DNA from: Micromonospora chokoriensis
Lineage (GTDB): Bacteria; Actinomycetota; Actinomycetes; Mycobacteriales; Micromonosporaceae
Direction: 5' to 3'
NCBI RefSeq assembly: GCF_000718555.1
Contig: NZ_JOAN01000032.1
Location: forward strand, 1 to 64,000
DNA: 64,000 nucleotides
A model generated the notes under the pieces. It did not search any database. It worked only from the letters and a program-made list of their open reading frames with translations, and was not told where the DNA came from. Of this stretch, positions 1 to 9,926 are shown one piece after another. The first letter of the stretch is position 1. Every line of letters begins with the position of its first letter. The position numbers were made by a program, and so were the translations under genes.

Positions 1-5
1 TTCAT
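1..5 (-). CDS. First codons of a leftward gene, cut by the window edge
   Basis: An ATG on the minus strand (complement of 3-5) follows an AAGGAG ribosome-binding site (complement of about 13-18) at good spacing, so a leftward gene probably starts here and continues outside the window. Fewer than two codons are visible, so the product cannot be named. It would be the target of the promoter-like repeats at 157-453. Confidence 0.5.
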
Positions 6-156
6 GGGGTAGCTCCTTCGGGGGTAGAACACCCACACCACATCGGGGGAACAGTGGTGCGGATGTCGAGCACCTCGTCGGGCGCTGCAACAACACAAGG
101 AAAAAGTCTTAGGGGTGGCGGCCTGCGAGCGGGGGGCTCGTGGCGCCGGGTCCAGA

Positions 157-453
157 TGTAACGACCGGGGCGCCGAGGTCATTCCGGGGATCGGCCCGGC
201 ATCCTCATCAAGGCGGTAGCCGGTCGGTCGTGGGGAGTGCAACGACCGGGGGGCCGGGGTCATTCCGGGGAGGCCCGATCCGTCAGCACCCACATCACGG
301 CGGTGCCGGTCGGTCGTTCGGGGACTGTAACGACCGGGCGGGGGTGGGCATTCCAACCCGCGGGGCCTGCATCCCAACCCCCGAGGGGCGGGTGGTCGGC
401 CGTGGTGCTGCGATCGTCAGGATGTGTAACGACCCCGGCCCGGCCATGATTCC
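157..453 (-). promoter_or_regulatory. Array of four tandem ECF/SigR-like promoter elements
   Basis: On the plus strand TGYAACGACC occurs at 157, 238, 326 and 425, and each time ATTCC begins exactly 24 bases later (181, 262, 350, 449). Read on the minus strand each copy is GGAAT-N18-GTT, inside GGAAT-N14-GGTCGTTRCA. This is the architecture known for SigR/SigH-type ECF promoters (GGAAT-N18-GTT). The bases between the boxes differ between copies while spacing is invariant, as expected for binding sites. All four point at the leftward gene starting at position 5. The sigma-factor assignment is inference. Confidence 0.55.
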
Positions 454-596
454 AGCCCACGGGTGCGACCCGTCACAGCATAAAGTCGCCCATAGCACGC
501 GTAAGCATCTGATCTGCGCAGGGCTGCAAACACCCCAAAACAGGTAAACCTCGCAGGGTTGGGCCCTCGTTGGCCTTCCTTGCGTTCACCGGGCCT

Positions 597-673
597 TGAT
601 CCACTCGGGCTCATTGAAGTCGGGGTGTCTGGGTGGGTGGGATGCCCCGACTTCAAGGAAGTCGAGTCGATCA
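597..673. repeat. Nested palindromic repeat, family B copy 1
   Basis: The inner arms TTGAAGTCGGGG (614-625) and CCCCGACTTCAA (645-656) are perfectly complementary. They are framed by an imperfect outer palindrome, TGATCCACTCG (from 597) against CGAGTCGATCA (to 673). The same outer motif GATCCACTCGG and an inner GGGATGCC occur in the palindrome at 16301-16379, so this is a dispersed element. It lies downstream of whiD. Confidence 0.7.
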
Positions 674-700
674 TGAAGGCCGAGCGGGGCCTTGAGCATG

Positions 701-735
701 CGAAACCGCGCCTCCGGGGCCGAGGCGCGGTTTCG
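701..735 (-). terminator. Intrinsic-type terminator downstream of whiD
   Basis: A perfect 14-bp inverted repeat (CGAAACCGCGCCTC, 701-714, against 722-735) with a 7-nt loop lies 23 bp beyond the whiD stop codon. There is no long U-tract, as is usual in high-GC actinobacteria. Confidence 0.75.
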
Positions 736-758
736 GTGATGATGGGGGATGTGTCGGG

Positions 759-1142
759 TCAGGCGACGTTGCGTTGAGCCGGGACGGTCGACTTGTGCGG
801 GCGGCCCAGGCGAGCCTCCAACCGTGCGACGTCGACCCGGGCGTGCCGGCGGTCTGCCAAGTCCTCCCAGCCGACGGCGAGCAGTCGCAGGCGCTCCGAC
901 TCGCTGAAGCCGCCCCACACGCCGTACGGCTCGCGCACCGATAGTGCGTGTGCGGCGCACTCGGCGCGAACCGGGCAGGCGCGGCAGACCGACTTGGCGG
1001 CGGACTCGCGACGCAGTCGGGAGGAGCCACGCTCGCCATCGGGGTGGAAGAACTGGGCGCTGTCGCGTCCTCGGCAGGAACCGAGTCGCTGCCAGTCCCA
1101 CAGATCGACGATGGGTCCGGGCAGTCTACGTACGTTCGACAT
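759..1142 (-). CDS. whiD: WhiB-family iron-sulfur transcriptional regulator (WhiD/WhiB3-like)
   Basis: This is a 127-residue Wbl protein. Four cysteines (C23, then C53-x2-C56-x5-C62) can hold the 4Fe-4S cluster, followed by the YGVWGG turn near residues 73-78 and a basic C-terminal tail for DNA contact. LPGP...DLWDWQ at the N-terminus and FFHP after the first Cys match Streptomyces WhiD and mycobacterial WhiB3. These proteins bind the housekeeping sigma factor and control sporulation, or redox-linked lipid and virulence genes. I chose the ATG at 1142 because GGGAGGAGG lies just upstream. The divergent neighbour is the BldM-like gene, as in Streptomyces. The family is certain; the subfamily is likely. 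Confidence 0.93.
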   Translation of the reverse strand: MSNVRRLPGPIVDLWDWQRLGSCRGRDSAQFFHPDGERGSSRLRRESAAKSVCRACPVRAECAAHALSVREPYGVWGGFSESERLRLLAVGWEDLADRRHARVDVARLEARLGRPHKSTVPAQRNVA

Positions 1143-1395
1143 CAGCACCCCTCCTCCCGCGCGGCTCCGCGAGAATCCTTGTGGCCGGCATCCGGGCGGC
1201 GGGCCGCGCAGGCGCACCGTTCCCGGCCTGGATCTCCCGGTACCCGGGCTGTCGTCAGCTCACACGTCTGTGATCGAAAACGTCCGGGAAATTGCGGCTT
1301 TTGCCCCATCTGTCGGAAAAGTTCGAAGGATTGCCGGGAACCCCCTCCCCAGCCGACCGCGTCATGGTCTGCTCGTGGGCGGAGAGGAGACCACA

Positions 1396-2211
1396 GTGCG
1401 TACCGTTCTTGTGTGCGTTCGGACACCACTCGCGGCCCAGCACCTAGCTTCTGCTGCCGCGCGACTGGGGTTGTCCGCGATCGTTCGTACCGCCGTCTCT
1501 GATCCTGAGGTGATGCTGCGGCTGGCCGAGCGACCGGCCGACGTGGTGTTGGCCGACACGGCCCTCACCCGACCGGACAGCGCCGGCTTCGTCCGCCGGG
1601 TGTTGGCGCGGGCGCCGCAGGCGGCGGTGTTGTTGCTCGGCACCGAGGAGTCCGAGGCTGCGGCGGCCACCATCAGCGCCGGCGCCCGGGGTCTCATCCA
1701 GAATGTCGACCATGACCTGACCAGCGCGGTGGCGAAGGCTCTACTGCTGCTCACCGCGCCTGGTCGAGCCAACCGGCAGCGGATCACCGATCCGGCCCGC
1801 GACGCGGCGGCGGTGGGCGGCTCCGGTCGCTCCGGGCCGTCTCCGCGCGGTGCCGGCGAGCCCGGTTGGGCGGCTACGCCCGGCGACGGGTCGGCGGGTG
1901 TGGCGTCGGTGCCGGTGCAGCGGGGTGACGACGAGGCGGAGGCGACCGGTGAGTCGGGGGCGGCGCAGACCGACCAGGCCCGCCCCGCCCCGAACGCCCG
2001 CCCCAGCCGGGCGTCGATCGGGCTCACCGAGCGTGAGCTTCAGGTGCTGCTCGGCATGGCCGAGGGTAAGAGCAACGCGGAGATCGGCCGGGAGTTGTTC
2101 GTCTCGGAGGACACCGTCAAGACGCACGCCCGCCGGTTGTTCCGCAAGCTTGGCGCTCGGGACCGGGCGCACGCGGTGGCGGCCGGGTTCCGGGCCGGTC
2201 TGGTCGCCTGA
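1396..2211 (+). CDS. bldM: BldM-like orphan response regulator with degenerate receiver
   Basis: This 271-residue protein starts at a GTG preceded by GGAGAGGAGA. The C-terminal ~63 residues are a LuxR/FixJ helix-turn-helix nearly identical in pattern to Streptomyces BldM (SNAEIGRELF, VKTHARRLF). The N-terminal ~120 residues resemble a receiver: the phosphoacceptor-position Asp is present (D54), but the acidic pair is V8-R9 and the conserved Lys position is N103, so normal phosphorylation is unlikely. A ~75-residue Gly/Ala/Pro-rich linker joins the halves and makes the protein longer than the ~203-residue BldM. BldM controls aerial growth and sporulation with WhiI. Its position beside whiD supports orthology. 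Confidence 0.85.
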   Translation: MRTVLVCVRTPLAAQHLASAAARLGLSAIVRTAVSDPEVMLRLAERPADVVLADTALTRPDSAGFVRRVLARAPQAAVLLLGTEESEAAAATISAGARGLIQNVDHDLTSAVAKALLLLTAPGRANRQRITDPARDAAAVGGSGRSGPSPRGAGEPGWAATPGDGSAGVASVPVQRGDDEAEATGESGAAQTDQARPAPNARPSRASIGLTERELQVLLGMAEGKSNAEIGRELFVSEDTVKTHARRLFRKLGARDRAHAVAAGFRAGLVA

Positions 2212-2256
2212 CGTACGCGCCGCGCGGCAGCCCAGTACGCGCCGCGCGGCAGAGCA

Positions 2257-2676
2257 TCACGTGGTGGCGGTCGGGGCGCCCGGCTCGTCGTCGGTGCCTT
2301 CGGACAGGGTGTCGTGCACCCCGTCGGCGTACCCCCGGGCGTAGTCCCAGGTCACGTAGTGGTCCGGGTCGGGGTCGTACGCGGGCTCGTGCACCCGGGG
2401 GCGACCCGAGTTGAGCAGGTGCCGCAGGTTGCCGCGGAGCAGGTCCCAGTCGAAGTAGTGCGGCTCGCGGCAGTCCTCGCATTCGATCACCAGCCCGCGG
2501 ACCCCGATGGGGGCCAGCAGAGCCTGGTAGATCTCCAGGTCGGCGAGGTCTTCCAGCACATCCTGCCGCTCGACGTCGGTCAGCGGATCCGGCGTCGCGT
2601 CGTCGCCCGGGTCATCCAGACCCGCGGTCGGATCGGCCGGGTCGCCATTGAACGGGTCGATGGGCTCGTCGTGCAC
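2257..2676 (-). CDS. DUF5319 family protein
   Basis: This acidic protein of 139 residues starts at a GTG after GGTGAGGGG. A C66-x2-C69 pair sits in the conserved core, followed by a DWDLLR.NLRHLL segment. It matches the actinobacterial DUF5319 family (Rv3412-like), which is encoded beside guaB in mycobacteria. Function is unknown; the two cysteines may bind metal. It is transcribed divergently from guaB with a 186-bp gap that probably holds both promoters. Confidence 0.85.
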   Translation of the reverse strand: MHDEPIDPFNGDPADPTAGLDDPGDDATPDPLTDVERQDVLEDLADLEIYQALLAPIGVRGLVIECEDCREPHYFDWDLLRGNLRHLLNSGRPRVHEPAYDPDPDHYVTWDYARGYADGVHDTLSEGTDDEPGAPTATT

Positions 2677-2832
2677 CCCCTCACCGTAGACCCAACGCGG
2701 CGGGAACGTCCGCCCCCCGGCCTCCGGGCCGGGCCGGCCTGCCACGGACGGGTCGCCCAGCTCACTGGGTACGATGAGGCGACGTGCCGGCATCGTGGCG
2801 CGCTCCGGTGCCCGCCCGCGCCACCTCGCTGA

Positions 2833-4425
<1,593 letters not shown>

Positions 4426-4455
4426 CCCACCACCCCCAACCACCTGGAGTCCCCC

Positions 4456-5574
4456 ATGCGTGACGTGGTCGAGATCGGGCTGGGCAAGACCGCGCAGCGC
4501 GGCTACCACCTGGACGACATCGCCATCGTGCCGAGCCGCCGCACCCGGGACGTCGATGACGTCTCGACGTCCTGGCAGCTCGACGCGTACCCGTTCGGCA
4601 TTCCGTGCGTCGGCCACCCCTCCGACGCCACCATGAGCCCGGCCTCGGCGGTGCGGCTGGGTCAGCTCGGCGGCCTCGGCGTGCTCAACGTCGAGGGGCT
4701 CTGGACCCGCTACGAGAACCCGACGAAGGTGCTGGACGAGCTGGCCGGCCTCGACGAGGAGGCGCGCGCCACCAAGCGGCTCCAAGAGGTGTACGCCGAG
4801 CCGATCCGTCCGGACCTGATCGCGGAGCGGGTTCGCGAGCTGCGTGCCGGTGGCGGCACGGTGGCGGTGCGGGTCTCTCCGCAGCACACGCTCGCGCTGG
4901 CGCCGGTGATCCTGGACGCCGGGGTGGACATCCTGGTCATCCAGGGCACCATCGTCTCGGCCGAGCACGTGTCGACCACCGATGAGCCGCTGAACCTCAA
5001 GGAGTTCATCGCCGACCTCGACCTACCGGTGATCGTCGGCGGCTGCACGGACTACAAGACGGCGCTGCACCTGATGCGTACCGGCGCGGCCGGCGTGATC
5101 GTGGGCATCGGTGGCGACGAGTGGTCGACCACCGAGTCGGTGTTGGGCATCCGGGTGCCGATGGCCACCGCGATCGCCGACGCCGCCGCAGCCCGCCGCG
5201 ACTACCTCGACGAGACCGGCGGCCGGTACGTGCACCTGATCGCCGACGGTGACATCCAGACCTCGGGTGACATCGCCAAGGCGCTCGGCTGCGGAGCGGA
5301 CGCGGTGATGCTCGGTGAGCCGCTGTCGCTCTGCGACGAGGCGCCTGCCCGTGGTGCCTGGTGGCACTCGGCGGCGAGCCACCCGTCGCTGCCCCGGGGC
5401 AGCTTCGAGGTCTCCGGTGAGCCGCTCGGCTCGATGGAGCAGTTGCTCTTCGGGCCGGCGGACGAGGCCGACGGTCAGCTCAACCTGTTCGGTGGGCTGC
5501 GTCGGGCGATGGCCAAGTGTGGTTACCGCGACCTGAAGGAGTTCCAGAAGGTCGGCCTGGTCCTCGACCGCTGA
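4456..5574 (+). CDS. guaB3: GuaB3-family IMP dehydrogenase-related protein
   Basis: This 372-residue paralogue of IMP dehydrogenase lacks CBS domains. In place of the Cys catalytic loop it has VIQGTIVSAEHVS, so canonical IMPDH chemistry is not expected. The phosphate-binding part of the barrel ([22 protein letters not shown]) is kept. It corresponds to Rv3410c/SCO4771-type proteins encoded immediately after guaB in actinobacteria. Some GuaB3 proteins act as GMP reductases; that activity here is inference. GGAGTC precedes the ATG. It is probably co-transcribed with guaB and ends at the hairpin at 5593-5625. Confidence 0.92.
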   Translation: MRDVVEIGLGKTAQRGYHLDDIAIVPSRRTRDVDDVSTSWQLDAYPFGIPCVGHPSDATMSPASAVRLGQLGGLGVLNVEGLWTRYENPTKVLDELAGLDEEARATKRLQEVYAEPIRPDLIAERVRELRAGGGTVAVRVSPQHTLALAPVILDAGVDILVIQGTIVSAEHVSTTDEPLNLKEFIADLDLPVIVGGCTDYKTALHLMRTGAAGVIVGIGGDEWSTTESVLGIRVPMATAIADAAAARRDYLDETGGRYVHLIADGDIQTSGDIAKALGCGADAVMLGEPLSLCDEAPARGAWWHSAASHPSLPRGSFEVSGEPLGSMEQLLFGPADEADGQLNLFGGLRRAMAKCGYRDLKEFQKVGLVLDR

Positions 5575-5592
5575 CCTCTTGCACAGACGGCC

Positions 5593-5625
5593 GAAGGCCG
5601 GCCCCGCTCGGCGGGGCCGGCCTTC
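5593..5625. terminator. Bidirectional terminator between guaB3 and the TIM-barrel gene
   Basis: A perfect 15-bp GC-rich inverted repeat (5593-5607 against 5611-5625, loop TCG) lies between two convergent genes. Confidence 0.85.
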
Positions 5626-5643
5626 GTCGCGTTCAGCCGAGCG

Positions 5644-6759
5644 TCATTTCTCGACGTAGATGGTCAGGTCGGACATGTTGCGGTAGCTGGTCGCCGCGAA
5701 GTCGAGCGACTGGCCCCGGTTGTCGGCGCCGCCGGGGGCGGTGTCCATCTCCCAGTTGGCGTGGTGGAAGTTGCGCTCGCCGATGGTCTGGAAGAACTGC
5801 TGGAAGTTGATGTCGCCGTCGCCCAGCGGGGTCATCTGGTAACCGTTGGGGACGCTGCTGTCCCGGTCGCCGTCCTTGGCGTGGAAGAGCGGGAACCGGG
5901 TGGTCCGGTCGGCCACGGTGAGGATCGGGTCGAACAGGTCGGTCACCTCCTGCCCGGCCGGGTTGACGTACTTCTGGTGCTTGTAGCGGGCCACGTAGGC
6001 CCAGTAGATGTCCAGCTCGAAGAAGACGTACCGCGGGTCGGTGATCTCGAAGAAGTACTCCAGCCGGCGGATGCCGGAGGACCGGGTCTGCCGGCCCTGC
6101 GCGTCGCGCGGGCCCCGGTCGATCAGGAAGTTGTACGCGGCGTCGTGGTTGTGTGTGTAGAGCCGCATGCCCCGGGCCTTGGCCTGACGGCCCAGCTCGT
6201 TCCAGATGTCCGCAGCGGCGTCCCACTCGGCCTTGTACGCGCTGCTGGTCGGGTCGCTGCCGGTGCCGATGTTCTTCATGCCGAGTTCCTCGGCGATGTC
6301 GAGCTGCTGCTGGAAGGTGGCCGGCTGGATCGTGGCGTGGGTGCCGTTGGCCACCAGACCGTTGTCGTCGAGGATCTTGCGGATCTCGGCGGGGGTGATC
6401 TGCCGACCGAGGATCTCCGTGCTCTGGGTGTAGCCGGCGAACTCGATCTCCTTGTAGCCGATCTCGGCGAGTCGAGCGAGGACGCGCTCGAAGCCGTACG
6501 GCACCCCGCTGTCGTCCGGCGCGGCGGTGATCCGGTCGCGGACGCTGTAGAGGATGATGCCGCGGTTGCGGGCCGGGATCAGCGGCTCGACCCGCAGCTT
6601 GCTCGCGGCGCCGGGGTCGGCGAGCGCGGGCGTGCCGGTGGCGAGGACGGGCAGGCCGGCCGCGCCGATCGCGGCGGCGGCGCTGGCGGAGGCGGCGAGC
6701 AGGGATCGGCGGCTGAGCCGGCCGGTGGGGGAGGCGTCGGGGGCGGTGTGGTCTGGCAT
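5644..6759 (-). CDS. Tat-exported sugar phosphate isomerase/epimerase-like TIM-barrel protein
   Basis: This 371-residue protein has a Tat signal peptide (SRRSLLAA at residues 16-23, Ala-rich hydrophobic core, likely cleavage after ALA near residue 47). The rest resembles the xylose isomerase-like TIM barrel (AP endonuclease family 2): ILYSVRDR at the first strand, EIEFAGY, THNHDAAYNF, and ELDIYW and LFHAKDGD as likely metal-ligand segments. Such secreted proteins are thought to isomerise sugars or polyols, but the substrate is unknown. AAGGTGGA precedes the ATG. It is monocistronic and convergent with guaB3. Confidence 0.88.
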   Translation of the reverse strand: MPDHTAPDASPTGRLSRRSLLAASASAAAAIGAAGLPVLATGTPALADPGAASKLRVEPLIPARNRGIILYSVRDRITAAPDDSGVPYGFERVLARLAEIGYKEIEFAGYTQSTEILGRQITPAEIRKILDDNGLVANGTHATIQPATFQQQLDIAEELGMKNIGTGSDPTSSAYKAEWDAAADIWNELGRQAKARGMRLYTHNHDAAYNFLIDRGPRDAQGRQTRSSGIRRLEYFFEITDPRYVFFELDIYWAYVARYKHQKYVNPAGQEVTDLFDPILTVADRTTRFPLFHAKDGDRDSSVPNGYQMTPLGDGDINFQQFFQTIGERNFHHANWEMDTAPGGADNRGQSLDFAATSYRNMSDLTIYVEK

Positions 6760-6944
6760 GGTTCCACCTTTCGCGACGGTGGTCGGAGACAGACACTAAC
6801 GTCGGTCTAAGTCGAAAGAAAGTGGAGATCGACGGCTGCTTTTGCTGGTTTCGACGAAAGTGACTGATGGTCATCGATATAGGTCGCGCGGCCGGCAAGG
6901 CTGACTACGCTCGTCCTGACCGGAACGTCGCGGGAGGAGTGGGC

Positions 6945-8351
6945 ATGGTCCCGACCGGGCGGAGACTGACCGTCGCCACCGCGCTGATCTGCGTCCTCGG
7001 GCTGGTCGCGGCCGGTTGTACGGGCGACGACAACGACGGCTTCCGGCCCGGCGCGGCGGACGTCGGTGACCCGTACGTGCCAGGGCGCGGCAACGGCGGC
7101 TACGACGTGACGCACTACGGCCTCGACGTCCGCTACGACCCGTCGACCGATCGGCTGACCGGGCGAGCCGTCATCACGGCCACCGCCACGCAGGACCTGT
7201 CCCGGTTCAATCTGGACCTGGTCGGCCTGGAGGTCCGCGCGGTCGAGGTGGGTGACGCGGCGGCCGACCACCGGCGCGGCGACGGCGAGTTGGTGGTCAC
7301 ACCCCGCGACGGCCTGCCGCGCGGCCGGCCGTTCACCGTGACCGTCGACTACGGGGGCGTGCCCACGGCCGTCGCCGATGGGTCGTTGGGCAGCGGTGGT
7401 TTCCTGCACACCGCCGATGGCGCGGTCGCGCTCGGCCAGCCCGATTCGGCCGCCACCTGGTTCCCGGTCAACGACCACCCGTCCGACAAGGCAACCTACG
7501 ACCTGGTGGTGACCGTTCCGGACGGCCTGGCCGCACTGAGCAACGGCGTACCCGGGCCGAAGAGCAGCGCCGACGGCTGGACCACCTGGCGCTGGTCGGA
7601 GCGCACTCCGATGGCCAGTTACCTGAGCACGCTCGTGATCGGTGACTACCGGGTGGTGACCGGCACGCACGCCGGCCGACCGATGGTCACGGCGGTGGCG
7701 GCGAGCCTGCCGGCGAACGGTGGCGCGGCCACCTCGCTGGCCCGTACCGGCGCGATCGTCGACTTCCTGGCCAGCCGCTTCGGCCCGTACCCGTTCGACT
7801 CGTACGGGGGGATCGTGATCGCCGACGACCGGATCTCCTATGCGCTGGAGACCCAGTCCCGCCCGGTCTACGGGCCCGGTTTCTTCGCCGACGACCGACC
7901 CGACCCGAGCGTCGTCGCGCACGAGTTGGCGCACCAGTGGTTCGGCAACAGCGTCTCGCTGAGCAGGTGGAGCGACATCTGGCTGAACGAGGGCTTCGCC
8001 AGCTACGCCGAGTGGCTGTGGGAGGAGCACGACGGCGGCCGGAGCGCCCAGCGCAACTTCGAGATCCAGTACGCGGCGACGGACTGGGCGCAGCCGTCGG
8101 TCGAGCCGGGCCGGGAGCAGATGTTCGGCTCGGCCGTCTACAAGCGCGGGGCGCTCGCCGTGCACGCGTTGCGCCGGACCGTCGGTGACGAGCTGTTCTT
8201 CCGCATTCTGCGCACCTGGACGACCGAGCGGGCGGCGGGCAACGCGACGACCACGGACCTCGTGGTGCTGGCCGAGCGGGTGGCGGGGCGACAACTGCGA
8301 CCGTTCTTCGACGCCTGGTTGGTGGGCGGCTCGGCCCCCACCCTGCCCTGA
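6945..8351 (+). CDS. M1-family metallopeptidase lipoprotein, copy 1
   Basis: The ATG at 6945 has GGGAGGAG just upstream; frames extending further upstream have no ribosome-binding site. The 468-residue protein begins with a lipoprotein signal ending in LVAAGC, so it is probably anchored outside the membrane. The zinc site is HELAH at 326-330 with the third ligand E349 (NEGF), the gluzincin M1 spacing. ISYALETQSRP stands where GAMEN occurs in aminopeptidase N. It lacks the C-terminal HEAT-like domain of full-length aminopeptidase N. It is a tandem paralogue of the next gene and likely trims extracellular peptides. Confidence 0.93.
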   Translation: MVPTGRRLTVATALICVLGLVAAGCTGDDNDGFRPGAADVGDPYVPGRGNGGYDVTHYGLDVRYDPSTDRLTGRAVITATATQDLSRFNLDLVGLEVRAVEVGDAAADHRRGDGELVVTPRDGLPRGRPFTVTVDYGGVPTAVADGSLGSGGFLHTADGAVALGQPDSAATWFPVNDHPSDKATYDLVVTVPDGLAALSNGVPGPKSSADGWTTWRWSERTPMASYLSTLVIGDYRVVTGTHAGRPMVTAVAASLPANGGAATSLARTGAIVDFLASRFGPYPFDSYGGIVIADDRISYALETQSRPVYGPGFFADDRPDPSVVAHELAHQWFGNSVSLSRWSDIWLNEGFASYAEWLWEEHDGGRSAQRNFEIQYAATDWAQPSVEPGREQMFGSAVYKRGALAVHALRRTVGDELFFRILRTWTTERAAGNATTTDLVVLAERVAGRQLRPFFDAWLVGGSAPTLP

Positions 8352-8461
8352 CGCAGCCGCGCCAGCCGGTCGATATGCTGCCGCCTGCGAACGGCGGGTA
8401 ACCGTCCGTTCGTGCGGAGCGGCGCAGGCCGCGACCGGCCACCGTGCGGGAAGGGTGTGGG

Positions 8462-9919
8462 ATGCGGGGGACGCGGCACAGACTGCGAATGGGCGCTGGT
8501 CTGCTGGTGACCGGTGCGCTCGCACTGTCCGGATGCGACTCGGCCGCCCCGGAGGCAGCGCCTTCACCGAGCGCGTCCCCCACGCCGTCGCGGGCGTTCA
8601 CCGCGGGCGCCGACGGGGTCGGCGACCCCTACTTCCCGACCTACGGCAACGGCGGCTACGACGTCGGGCAGTACACGGTGAAGGTGCGCTACGACCCGGC
8701 CAAGGACGAGCTGACCGGTACGACCACAGTGCGTGCCACCGCGACAGCCGACCTGTCGACGTTCAACCTCGACCTGGCCGGCCTGACCGTCAGCGCGGTC
8801 ACCGTGGACGGCGCACCGGCAACCCACAGCCGCAAACGCAACGAGCTGGTCATCAAGCCGGCCTCCGGCCTGATCAACGGCAACGGGTTCGTCGCCGAGA
8901 TCACCTACGCCGGTAAGCCGAAGCCGCTGAAGAACGAGACGCTCGGTGAAGGTGGCTTCGTGCACACCACCGACGGTGCCATCGCGCTGGGCCAGCCCGA
9001 GTCGGCCAGCACCTGGTTCCCGGTCAACGACCACCCGTCGGACAAGGCGACCTACGACTTCGAGGTCACCGTTCCGGACGGCCTGACCGCGATCAGCAAC
9101 GGCGTTCCCGGCGGGAAGGCCAGCACGGGCGGCTGGACCACCTGGAAGTGGTCGGAGAAGTCGCCGATGGCCAGCTATCTGAGCACGCTGGTGATCGGCA
9201 AGTTCCGGATCACCACTGCCACGCACAAGGGCCGCCCGGTCTACAACGCCGTCACCACCACTGTGGCCAAGGGGAACGCGGACGCGTCCATCGCGCAGAC
9301 CGTCAAGGTCGCCGACTACCTGGAGAGCGTGTTCGGGCCGTATCCGTTCGCCGCGTACGGCGGTGTGGTGATCTCCGACAGTCGGATCTCCTACGCGCTG
9401 GAGACGCAGAGCCGGCCGGTCTACGCGGCGAGCTTCTTCCGGCAGGGCGTGGACACCGAGGTCGTCGCCCACGAGCTGGCCCACCAGTGGTTCGGCGACA
9501 GCGTGGCGTTGGCCAAGTGGGAGGACATCTGGCTCAACGAGGGCTTCGCGACGTACGCGGAGTGGCTCTGGGCCGAGCACACCAAGGCGTACACCGCGAA
9601 GGCGGCGTTCGACATCCGGTACGCCCAGGTGCCCGCGCAGGTGTGGAAGACGCCGCCGGGCAAGCCGGGGGCCGAGCAGTTGTTCAGCGAGTCGGTCTAC
9701 CAGCGCGGCGGCATGACCCTGCACGCCCTGCGGGTGGCCGTCGGTGACAAGGCGTTCTTCGAGATCGTCAAGACCTGGGCGGCGGAGAAGCGCGACAGCA
9801 CCGCCACCACGGCCGAGTTCGTGGCCCTCGCCGAGCGCGTCTCCGGCAAGCAGCTCGACGCGCTCTTCGACGCCTGGCTCTACGGCACCAAGAAGCCCGC
9901 CGCACCGAAGCGGCTCTGA
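8462..9919 (+). CDS. M1-family metallopeptidase lipoprotein, copy 2
   Basis: This is a 485-residue paralogue of the preceding gene with closely similar order and motifs. It has a lipobox LALSGC, a Ser/Pro-rich tether of ~20 residues, zinc site HELAH at 337-341 and E360, and the same ALETQSRP substrate-binding segment. The ATG at 8462 is preceded by GAAGGG. The two copies lie head-to-tail 110 bp apart, a tandem duplication followed by divergence. It converges on the LCP gene with a gap of only 7 bp. Confidence 0.93.
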   Translation: MRGTRHRLRMGAGLLVTGALALSGCDSAAPEAAPSPSASPTPSRAFTAGADGVGDPYFPTYGNGGYDVGQYTVKVRYDPAKDELTGTTTVRATATADLSTFNLDLAGLTVSAVTVDGAPATHSRKRNELVIKPASGLINGNGFVAEITYAGKPKPLKNETLGEGGFVHTTDGAIALGQPESASTWFPVNDHPSDKATYDFEVTVPDGLTAISNGVPGGKASTGGWTTWKWSEKSPMASYLSTLVIGKFRITTATHKGRPVYNAVTTTVAKGNADASIAQTVKVADYLESVFGPYPFAAYGGVVISDSRISYALETQSRPVYAASFFRQGVDTEVVAHELAHQWFGDSVALAKWEDIWLNEGFATYAEWLWAEHTKAYTAKAAFDIRYAQVPAQVWKTPPGKPGAEQLFSESVYQRGGMTLHALRVAVGDKAFFEIVKTWAAEKRDSTATTAEFVALAERVSGKQLDALFDAWLYGTKKPAAPKRL

Positions 9920-9926
9920 GCCGCGG

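Larger units (their letters stand above)
6..758. other. 753-bp intergenic region with tandem promoter-like repeats and hairpins
   Basis: I see no convincing gene here. The stretch holds four direct repeats (157-453), a nested palindrome (597-673) and the whiD-side terminator (701-735). Open frames in it have no ribosome-binding site and no recognisable domain. Confidence 0.7.

Noticed and set aside
157..453. A CRISPR array or tandem-repeat protein gene
   Set aside because: The repeat cores are short, unit spacing varies from 81 to 99 bp and the intervening sequence is not spacer-like. The frames across it have no start signals.
793..1395. A 5' extension of the bldM-like frame back to 793
   Set aside because: It runs antisense through whiD, has no domain, and the GTG at 1396 has a good ribosome-binding site.
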